A stretch of DNA of 64,000 bases from the NCBI GenBank assembly GCA_001510575.1, contig LNGK01000005.1:2852574-2916573 (forward strand), read 5' to 3'. This DNA comes from Knoxdaviesia capensis. Taxonomy: Eukaryota > Ascomycota > Sordariomycetes > Microascales > Gondwanamycetaceae. The notes below the pieces were generated by a model. It saw only the letters and a program-made list of their open reading frames with translations. It was not told where the DNA came from and did no database searches. Below, piece after piece: positions 11,924 through 20,978 of this stretch. The translations under genes were made by a program, and so were the position numbers. Numbering within the stretch: the first letter of the stretch is position 1; each line of letters starts with the position of its first letter.

Positions 11924-14173
11924 ATGAATCCACCATCTTCCAATTCGTTGATCTACTACACTTTTGACCTCTCTAGAGCCATTGTGGCATACCACAACCC
12001 TAAGACGAACCAGACTCACGACAAAAGCTCATATGATCATCAAGTTGTTCTCACCTTAAAAACAGAGCAGCCGCCTTTGGGATCCGTTCACCCTCCTCCA
12101 AGAGCACAGCCAGGCTTTTCCTTGATCTTACATGCTGGAGTGAAACAACTAGTACTGCGTCCAAGTCCTTAGCTACCCGTAAGGTCATGTGTTGATGAAT
12201 TAACATTTGTGTCGAATTGTAGGAACGTTTGGGTCTCCATAGCTTCAAACACAGCTCCAGAAACCCCCGAGGAATCCGATATGAAATCCAAGCCCGGCTT
12301 CCAAGACTGATCTTGAAATATGAAGACCCCAAGACATCGCTGGTATGCTGATAACCCGCCATTCTTGCCATCCTTTCTCTAGCAGTAGCTAACAGTTGCA
12401 TTGCAGATTCGGGCTATATCTCTCCAATTCAGAAAGGATAACGAATACACGCAAACGCTGTCCATATTTGACCAGCTGGAGCTGGCGTACAGAAGTTACG
12501 AAGGAGGTTCTGCATCGTCGCAGTCTGAATCGATGTCGCAGGGATCGGGCTCACGATTCTCAGTTTCGCAGTCCCGGCCTTCAGTCAGAACGCCTATAGC
12601 CGTGTTTGGCAAGAATCATAGCTTCGGTAGCCAGACTGCCGATTCTTCTCTTGGGAAGCCATGGCATCGTGATGCTGGTAGCGTGACTCAAGGATCTCAG
12701 TTTCTTGCTGAGATCTCCCCCAAGAACTCTGAGCCCTGGTCCTACGGCGATTTAACCTTAACAAGCTTTACCGAAGCCCTCGAACGATCGCCGTACTCGT
12801 TCTATGATACTTCGGCCAGCTCACAGCCTCAGCAGTTTGCTCAGCCATACCCCCGGTCAGACTTCTCATTGGGTAATGGAAGATCAACAGTTCCGCTGTC
12901 AATGGCACCGTCTCCCCAAGCCTGGGACGCGATTTGTGAACCTGCTCGGCCGCTATCGGTACATGTTTCTCGGGACGTCAATCAAGCAGAGTCGCAGTCG
13001 GCCCCATTTAGTGCCAGCCGGGGATTGTCCAGCCAAACTGTGGGCAGTGGTCCCGAGAACAGCAGTTCACTGAGGTTCAGTGAAATTGACCAGTTTCTTC
13101 CACCTGCACGGACGTTGCCATTCGGAAATAACGGCCGGAACAGTCTTCCAATGGACTCCCAGCTCACTGCTGCAAGCTCTTCCGCCATTCCGGCCCCCTC
13201 AGAGCAGTCATACTTGATTGGGCGAACCGCAATCCCGGGTCCCGATCTGCGGCCCTCACCACTTTCCCAAGCCAGTCCTCCGTCCACAAACTCCTCTCTC
13301 AACCAAACGCAATCAAGCCAATCCAAAGGACCCGCCAAGCCCGGAACCTCCCAGAACCAGTCTACCAACAACTCCATCGAGAAACAGTCAAATCCACCGA
13401 AAAAGGTAGCTCCGCCCTCAAAGGCACTAGCAAAGTTTCACAAGAAGCTGGTGGCCAAGCCAACGTCTTCTCTTACCGGAACGAAGCGAGCTGCTGATCA
13501 GCTACCGGAGGAGATTGGGTCCACCGCCTCCAAGCCGACCAAACGCCCTTCCCGGGCGCAACCTAGCACTGCAGCTCCGAAAGCCCCAGCAAAGGTTTCT
13601 CCTATTCCCGTTCCTCCTACGCAGAACATGGCTACTACTTCAACAACGAAGGCGAAGGCCAAGACCACTGATTCCAGAGCTGCTACAACCAAGGCTATAA
13701 CTTCCAGAAGTACGACTACGAGGAGTGTGGCTAGTAAGCCTGCGCCGAAGCCCATTGTGCCCCCAGAAACGCTCATGCCCCCCAGCACAAATGATGCATC
13801 AATGCAAACCGAATCAGATGGGATTGGGCTAAACATACCCCCTTCGAGCACCCGCGGAACAACTGAGAGTGGAGATTACGATGTGACTGGACGGGACAAG
13901 CCCATTGCCGAATATGTTTCCCATGACACGCAGACTGATGTCCTAGTGTCAGACGAGATAGGGGCAGCAGAGAAGCTTGAATCTTGTGTTGTCCCAACGG
14001 TTGAGGGTCCCCCAGAGGCTCAGATCTCTTCGACAGTGGTAACTGTTGAGGAAGACAAAGGGAGATCACCGGACCTTCTACGTTTGGCTCTCCTTGGAAT
14101 GTTTGCGAATCCGAAGGCGGTGTTCAAAGCAATTGAGAACGAGGCACCGTGGATACTTGGGATTGCCACGTAA
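11924..14173 (+). CDS. Rec114-like meiotic recombination protein (tentative)
   Basis: Proposed exons 11924-12151, 12223-12342 and 12407-14173, about 704 residues. The first donor is uncertain: both GTACTG at 12152 and GTGAAA at 12140 keep the frame, and neither is a consensus site. The first ~145 residues are rich in predicted beta strands and end with a segment pairing basic and aromatic residues (IRAISLQFRKDNEY, then a helix). This resembles the PH-like N-terminal domain of Rec114, a partner of Mei4 that activates Spo11 double-strand break formation. The middle ~450 residues are low-complexity Ser/Pro/Gln/Thr/Lys, and a short helix closes the C terminus, as in Rec114. The family evolves fast, so this is a pattern match only. 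The gene itself is well supported by its 589-codon last exon and by two AATAAA signals about 150 nt after the stop. Confidence 0.55.
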
Positions 14174-14525
14174 AATATTGTTTCTTCATATTGTTGTCTA
14201 GCAAGGGCATCACATGTTTGACGCGAAATGTATTCTGAAGGTGATGTGTGTTACAAGTTTAACACATATATTTCGTGGCAGAAAATACTGTAATGAAGGG
14301 TGATTGAACGAGATAGCAACAATAAAACAATAAAACTTGGATGGGACAGTTCAACCATCAAACAGTGTATCATTCTGGAACGAGCAATCACCAAGTTGTG
14401 CAAACGAACCCCGAGAATACGGGACATGACCACATGATAAGCAAGAGAAACCAAGCAGAAAAAACACCACCAAATCAAAGATCAAAAAGTCATACACACA
14501 TAACAGCAGCGACATCCAGAAACCT
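14174..14525. other. Convergent 3' UTR region
   Basis: Spacer between two genes converging on it. AATAAA occurs at 14321 and 14329 on the + strand and fits the poly(A) signal of the Rec114-like gene. No coding potential seen. Confidence 0.6.
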
Positions 14526-15247
14526 TTACTTGGACTCTTCGCCCTTGGACACAACCTTGTCACCGGGCTGGAAATTCAAGCTGACGGAGTTGACGCAGTG
14601 GCGCTCGTCGGTGGGGGTGGGGTAGCCCTCGCCCTTGAAGACGTGGCCGAGGTGGCCGCCGCAGTTGGCGCAGACGATTTCGGTGCGGGTCATGCCGTAC
14701 GAGCGGTCGGAGTGGCGCACGACGGCGCCGGGGATGCTGTCGAAGTAGGCCGGCCAGCCGCAGCCGGACTTGAACTTGTGGGTGGCCTTGTACAGCGGCG
14801 CGTCGCAGCCGGCGCACGCGTACACGCCGTCGTCGGCGAAGTGCTTGTCCAGCTTGCCGGAGAAGGCCGGCTCGGTGCCCTTTTCGCGGAGGATGCGGAA
14901 TTGCTCTGCGTTTGCTTGTTAGTATGGGCGGATACGGTGTGTCCGGTGTCCAGGGGGGGGGAAAACTCACCCTTGTTCAGAACCGCCTGCCACTCGTCGG
15001 CGGTGCGCTGATCCGGGTACGACATTTTGGAAGACGGCGACGAGGAAGAGGAGGGGCCGAACAGCGACGAGAAGAAGTGAGACATGTGCGCCCGGGGCTG
15101 AATGGAAAGCTGTAGTGCTGGTGCAGCGAGAGCTGACACGGGAGGCAGATGCGGTAGAAGGAGGTGATTGCGGGGGACAACGGTGGCGCGGAGGGAATTT
15201 GATGCAGTGGAGATGAGGGTTGATGAAGCTTTGGAGAGAGGAGGCAT
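14526..15247 (-). CDS. msrB: Methionine-R-sulfoxide reductase (MsrB), mitochondrial and possibly cytosolic
   Basis: Two exons, 15247-14971 and 14905-14526, 218 residues. It reduces the R epimer of methionine sulfoxide in proteins, using thioredoxin. The zinc site is complete (C123/C126 and C171/C174), and the catalytic cysteine sits in the RHCVNS motif (C196). SGCGWPAYF and GHVFKGEG are also family hallmarks. The first ~74 residues are Ser/Ala/Leu/Arg-rich with almost no acidic residues, as in a mitochondrial presequence. In-frame ATGs at residues 55 and 75 would give shorter forms, and residue 75 starts right at the conserved core. The 5' end is chosen as the most upstream in-frame ATG. Yeast Mxr2 is the functional equivalent. 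Confidence 0.93.
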
Positions 15248-16713
15248 TTGGCAGGGAAGACGGGGAGACAGGAATTAAATGCAAAAGTAAATCCGGTATG
15301 GACGATCTGGAGGTTTTTCTATATACACGTTCGGCATGGGCTGGCGATTTCCGATCGGTGACGTTATGAAACGCAAGATGATTTGAACAAGAGTCAAAGT
15401 GAGCATTACGCGAAAAGCAAAGCCGCTATTCAAAGGTCGCCCCCCCCGGAGCGGCAAATCGAACAGCCGGGGCTCGATTTCCCCCCCTAAGCGAGAGCTG
15501 CGAGATGCTCCCTACAGGGCATTCCTGCCGCTAAAGCCGAACACTTCTAGATTCCTACTGGTCTGCTGACGCGCTGGCCATCGCTCGTCTTGCGAGGCAG
15601 GAACAAATAATTCCAAATCGTTCTTGCAAGCACAGCCTGCGCAAGGCAACTGTAGGGCGTGAGACTTGAAAATTCCTCATCCGACGGCTTCCAAGCTTCT
15701 AAGCTGTGTGCTAAGGATTTTTAGTATTTAATATCTTTTCTTTCCCTTGTTACTTCATTTGCGTGCGCCGCATGAGGCAAATATCTGAAGGTCGACATTC
15801 TGATGTCTGTCACCACCCCTTGAGCGATCCTGAGGCAGAGATGTGCGTGCCGAGATAGTTTGGAATTGAGAGCTTCTGGAATCATCCACGGGGCGTTATT
15901 CTGTGACGCCGGAAACGAAGGCTGGATATAGGGTTAGGGTTACCAAAGCTCACGTGTTTTCTACGTATGGAATGATAACAAGCCGTAACACATAAACGCT
16001 TACCACATGTACTGATTATCACGGATTCACCTGCAACTCAACATTTCAGGTAATTTTTTTGGAATTCGTGATTTTTTTGTGAATTTCAAACGGTAAACTG
16101 GGTCTAGCGTTACAAGTCCTGCTCCTGATCTGGATATCGAGCTTTCGTCTCTAAAGACACCCATTCTGCGCCGCCATTTAGAAAGAAGAGCAAACAAAAA
16201 AGAGAGGAACGAAATCTTCACCCCGATAGCAAGAAAAGCAGAAAAAAGGAATTAAGAGGATAATCGACTACTGAAAAAAAGGAGAAAACACCAACTGGAA
16301 AGGACAGTAGAAAAGAGGAACAAAAAAACGTAGGACTCTCTATAAGCCCGTATCTGCGGGCTGATCCCGGTGATACTTGCGTTTTTTTAAAACCAACCTG
16401 CCGGGAAACCTCTCTTTTCCAAGGTCCCTAGAGGTTGCTCTTGCTGATAATCAGTCAACAGATGATGACAAAAAAAGCAAAGTTCTTTCTTCTTTTCCGG
16501 ATTCCATGTATTCAAATCTTTCTTCGGTCTGGATGTAGGGGGGGAGAGGGTTGTTCTTCAACAGCTTGCCAGGCACGTGGGGACTGGCCGAGAACAGGAG
16601 GGAGGAGGGGATATTTTAGGTCGTAAAACGAGGTTTGGTCATAAGAAGAGAACAGAAGGAAAAAAAGAGAAAAAGAAGAGGCAAAAGGGCCAGCGTTGGT
16701 GACAACGAATGCT
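15248..16713. other. Intergenic: msrB upstream and bipA 3' region
   Basis: No gene recognised. The left part must hold the msrB promoter; the part next to 16713 is T-rich on the transcribed strand, like a 3' UTR of bipA. It contains a two-unit telomere-type repeat at 15929-15942. Confidence 0.55.
15929..15942 (+). repeat. Interstitial telomere-like repeat (two TTAGGG-type units)
   Basis: TAGGGTTAGGGTTA reads as more than two units of the fungal telomere repeat TTAGGG, about 680 bp upstream of the msrB start. Confidence 0.85.
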
Positions 16714-19001
16714 TTACAGCTCATCGTGGAGCGGGGCATCGTCATCAGCGTCGGGAGCGCCACCCTGGTACATCTTGGAGGTGATAGGGTAGGCGGCGCT
16801 CGACAGCTTCTCCTTCTGCTCCTCAAAGTCCTCAGTGTCGGCGGTGGCCGAGTTCTCCTCGAGCCAGTCGACGGCCTCCTTGATGGCCTCCTGGAGAGTC
16901 TCCTTGTCCTCCTCGCTGAGCTTGCCACCAAGACCGTCCTCGTCGGAGACCTGGTTCTTGAGGCTGAAGGCGTAGTTCTCCAGGCCGTTACGGGCCTCAA
17001 CTCTCTCACGGAGAGCCTTGTCCTCCTCGGCGAACTTCTCGGCGTCAGCGACCATGCGGTCAATCTCCTCCTGGGTCAGACGGCCCTTGTCGTTGGTGAT
17101 GGTGATCGACTCCTGCTTGCCAGTTCCCTTGTCGTGGGCGGAAACCTTGAGGATACCGTTGGCATCAAGCTCGAACGAGACCTCGATCTGGGGAACGCCA
17201 CGGGGCGCCGGGGGAATGCCAGTAAGCTCGAACTTTCCGAGGAGGTTGTTGTCCTTGGTCATCGGGCGCTCTCCCTCGTACACCTGGATCAGGACGACGG
17301 GCTGGTTATCGGCGGCAGTCGAGAAGATCTGCGACTTGCGGGTGGGGATAGCAGCTGGAAGGAGTAAGAGAAAGCAGTGTTAGTGACTGGTTGGGTTCAT
17401 GTAGTGAACGGGGATGGAAACTCAATAGAGTGTAGCAGGGAGGTCGGGTAATAGAACTTACTGTTGCGGCCAATGAGCTTGGTCATGATACCTCCAGTGG
17501 TCTCGATACCGAGAGTCAGGGGGTTGACATCCATGAGGACGACATCCTCAGTTCCCTTCTCACCGGCAAGAACACCGGCCTGGACAGCGGCACCGAAAGC
17601 GACAGCCTCATCGGGGTTGATACCCTTGGAAGCCTTCTTTCCAGCGAAGTACTCCTCAATGAGGGCCTGGACCTTGGGAATACGGGTGGAACCACCGACG
17701 AGGACAATGTCGTCAATCTCGTCCTTGCGGACCTTAGCGTCGTTGAGCACCTGCTCGACGGGCTTGAGGGTCTTCTTGAACAGATCCATGTTCAGCTCCT
17801 CGAACTTGGCACGGGTCAGGGTCTCGGAGAAGTCGATGCCGTTGAAAAGGCTCTCGATCTCGATACGAGTGGACATCTGCGAAGAGAGCGTCCGCTTGGC
17901 CTTCTCGGCCTCGCGCTTGAGCTTACCCATGGCCTTGGGGTCAGTGGAAAGGTTGACGCCGTTCTTCTTGTTGAAAGTCTTGGCAAAGTGGTTGATGATG
18001 CGCTGGTCGAAATCCTCACCACCAAGATGGGTATCACCGGCAGTGGCCAGAACCTCGAACACACCCTGGTCGATCGACAGCAGGGACACATCGAAGGTAC
18101 CACCACCGAGATCGTAGACAATGATCTGGCGCTCACCCTCCTCAAGCTTGTCAAGACCGTAGGCAATGGCAGCGGCGGTGGGCTCGTTGACAATGCGGAG
18201 GACGTTGAGACCGGCAATGATACCGGCATCTTTGGTAGCCTGGCGCTGGTTGTCGTTGAAGTAGGCCGGGACGGTGACAACGGCGTGGGTGACCTTCTTG
18301 CCAAGGTAGGCCTCAGCGACGTCCTTCATCTTGCCCAGAATCATGGCGGAGATCTCCTCAGGAGAGAAGACCTTGTCCTCACCCTTGACGTTGACGCTAA
18401 TCATAGGCTTTCCATCCTTGGACAGAACCTTGTAGGGGAAGTGCTTGATATCGGCCTGGACGTCCTTCTCGTTGAACTTGCGGCCAATCAGACGCCTGGA
18501 GAAAAAAATGCAAGTCAGTAAAGCAAATTCATGGAAAAGACACGTGCATGACAAAGAGGAGGAGGGAAAAAAAAGAAGCTTACTTGACATCAAAGATGGT
18601 GTTGATGGGGTTGGCAGCGGCCTGGTTCTTGGCCGCATCTCCAACCAACCGCTCGTCCTCGGTGAAGGCCACATAAGAAGGAGTGATACGGTTACCCTGG
18701 TCGTTGACGAGAATCTCAACCTTGCCCTTCTGCATAACACCAACACAGCTGTAAGTGGTTCCGAGATCGATACCGATGACAGTGCCGTAGTTCTGGACGG
18801 ATGAAGAAATAAGGGAGAAACAAGTCAGTTGGTGGTCTTCTGATAAGAGCGGGAAGAAATCGCGAAGTGTCCTGATCTTCAGCAGAAGAAACTTACCTCA
18901 GCGTCATCGGCCTGAGCAGTGCTCACGAAGGGGACCATCAGAAGTGAGGCCCAGGCCAGTGTTGCAAGCAACACGGCCAGGAAAGATCTTGATCTCGCCA
19001 T
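16714..19001 (-). CDS. bipA: ER-lumenal Hsp70 chaperone BiP (Kar2)
   Basis: Four exons: 19001-18897, 18792-18584, 18495-17462 and 17354-16714, 662 residues. It is the ATP-dependent chaperone of the endoplasmic reticulum: it helps translocation and folding and senses unfolded protein. Residues 1 to about 28 form a signal peptide (basic start, Leu/Ala-rich core, AQA cleavage site). Hsp70 signatures are present: GIDLGTTYSCVG, DLGGGTFDVS and VLVGGSTRIPKVQ. The substrate-binding domain follows, and the protein ends in the retrieval signal HDEL. The first exon carries only the signal peptide and a few residues. The mRNA leader (minus strand of 19002 to about 19240) is pyrimidine-rich with no upstream ATG. 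A TATA-like TATAATA lies at 19245-19251, and two perfect heat-shock elements lie further upstream. Confidence 0.98.
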
Positions 19002-19244
19002 GGCAAGTTGTGTGGGATGTGAAGGAGGATAAAAGAAAAAGAGGAATTTGGTGATAAGGCTAGGAATGGGGGGGAATGGTTCTCTAGCAAGGTAAGTGAA
19101 TGAATGAAGTGTCAAGAAAGAAAGACTAAGAAGAAAAGGAAAGAGAAACTTAAGAGGAGGAAAGAAACTTGGAATATGAAGAGAAGAAAAAATAAAGGAG
19201 GGAAGAAAAAAAGGAAGACAAAGATTTAGGAAGAGGTTGGCCGG

Positions 19245-19251
19245 TATTATA
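19245..19251 (-). promoter_or_regulatory. TATA-like element of bipA
   Basis: Reads TATAATA on the minus strand, about 245 bp upstream of the bipA start codon and just before the pyrimidine-rich leader. Confidence 0.5.
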
Positions 19252-19794
19252 GTATGTGAGAGGTCGCTCCCCTCCAAAAGCCAAAAAGTGTCCAGATGTG
19301 TAAAAAGGCCACATATCCGACTTTCAGAAATTCACACAAATGCACCAATTGCCACACCCCAGCCAGGCCAGAAAAGGCAACTTGGCTTCTTAAAAAAGCA
19401 AAAGTGTCAATGCAGGGCCGAAAAAAAGAGGCAGAAAATGGGTTAGTCAGCCTTCAGTGGGAGAGGCGGTGTGCTGGGTGGGTCAGGAACAGGGAAGTTG
19501 AGGTGACTTTGGAACACAGTGCGATTTTGGTGGAGAATTTAGGTACTCGATACCAAGATGGGCGTTTTAGTTTCCGATGTGACCAGCACGCTTAGGGTTC
19601 ACGATCGAGCCAGTTCGATCACCAAGTTGAGGCCAGGATCCAAGAGCACGATGGTGGCATGAATGGCCACGTTTTATCTGGGTAGACGTGGGAATTTTCG
19701 ATTACTGACATACTGAGGAGGAGTTCCATGAGGCACCGTTCAGGCCAAACCAGTCAATTGCCTGAAAAAGTTGACACCAACGCCGTAAAGCTGA

Positions 19795-19815
19795 CTCTCT
19801 CTCTCTCTCTCTCTC
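19795..19815. repeat. CT dinucleotide microsatellite
   Basis: About ten CT units, roughly 800 bp upstream of bipA. Confidence 0.9.
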
Positions 19816-20258
19816 ATTTCCACCCCCTCCGTTAAGTCCAGGTGTCCTTTAAGCGACCCACGACGAACGGCCTCTACAAACAGAATCGAAGCGGTTGGTT
19901 GGTGGCGGCGGGGGGTTCCAATGACACAGGGATTATTCCGACCGAATGCGCCCAGAGCGACATGGACATAGCATATATGGAAGTTGACACAGATAAAGTT
20001 TTCGATATCCCCGCCGCCATGAACACCTTGTTCTTAACTTTTTTTTTTCTCTTCTGTCGGCCCGCGTTCTGCCAAGTGGCCTTTTCGAAAACTCCAGGTG
20101 CCTGTTCTGCGATTTTCCATTAAAGCGGCGGACCACTTCGCCCCTGGAACTAAAGGACGAAAACTGCCCGCCCGCCCACTAAATTTGTCCTGTTCGAAAC
20201 GGAGAGAGATTCCGATTCGCGCGTGACACTCGGAGGACAACTCTCCAAAGCATATAGT

Positions 20259-20271
20259 TTCCGGAAGCTTC
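20259..20271. promoter_or_regulatory. Heat-shock element 1 (three perfect units)
   Basis: TTC-CG-GAA-GC-TTC: three perfectly spaced alternating NTTCN/NGAAN units, the binding pattern of heat-shock factor. It lies about 1.26 kb upstream of the bipA start. Confidence 0.7.
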
Positions 20272-20362
20272 AAGTTGATTTTTGATTTTTGAAGTGGGAG
20301 TACATGCGACATAGGCTGTGGTCGACTCAAGATCTTAAATTAAAGAAGGTTCTTCCGGCCGT

Positions 20363-20375
20363 TTCGAGAACTTTC
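20363..20375. promoter_or_regulatory. Heat-shock element 2 (three perfect units)
   Basis: TTC-GA-GAA-CT-TTC, a second perfect three-unit element about 90 bp from the first. A two-unit GAA-GG-TTC at 20345-20352 precedes it out of phase. Confidence 0.7.
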
Positions 20376-20978
20376 GCCCTGTGGATAAGTTCACTATGTC
20401 AGATCGACCCTGAAACCTTCACTTCGCTCAGATCCAATCCTTCTTAACTCGGGACGAGATCGTGTTCTCACGTGCGAGTGGCCCGTCAATAAGGCCGTGC
20501 ATATCGTTTACCCACACACTTCTAACAGACACACTCTGTAAGGTGGACTGAGCTTTTCTTCAGCGACCTTGCTGCTGGAATGCTCTGATAACGAAACCGG
20601 GACGGAAACTGACGTGGGCTAACATAGAAGAATTTGACTGGTGGCAGTGAGTATATCGTGCAAGGGGGGGTGGGTGAGGAGGGGAAGTGGAGAGAGATGG
20701 AGAGAGGCGGAGGCAAGGCCACTCCCGCTGGCGTTCCAACAGCGCGTGAAAGCCACCCGAACATGTAATCAAGATAGTTGTGGTCACCGACCCAACGAGA
20801 ACATCGAGAATCACTGGAAGAAATAGTAGTGGACCTTATGGACACCGAGCACGCTATTTACGCCTGTATCAGATCGGACTATGCCAAGAAAAGAAGAAAC
20901 CCTAAGAATGCTCCCATACCCCCCCTGGTATAACCCATTTTTTGCTCGAATCCCAGCACGCAGACATCCACTCCGCTT

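Larger units (their letters stand above)
19002..20978. promoter_or_regulatory. bipA upstream region and HBS1 3' region
   Basis: No coding region seen. The first ~240 bp are purine-rich on the + strand and match the bipA leader. A CT microsatellite lies at 19795-19815 and two perfect heat-shock elements at 20259-20271 and 20363-20375. Two one-mismatch matches to the Aspergillus HacA/UPRE consensus lie at 19838-19848 and 20072-20082; each has C in place of A at position 2, so they are weak. Confidence 0.6.

Noticed and set aside
15465..15490. GGGG / CCCC hairpin with a T-loop-like centre
   Set aside because: The loop is one base too long and the remaining cloverleaf cannot be drawn; probably just G/C runs.
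17464..18521. Long + strand open frames over bipA
   Set aside because: Antisense shadows of the Hsp70 coding sequence caused by codon bias.
20641..20649. CrzA-type 9-mer GTGGCAGTG
   Set aside because: It is near the HBS1 3' end, 1.6 kb from the bipA start, and at chance frequency.
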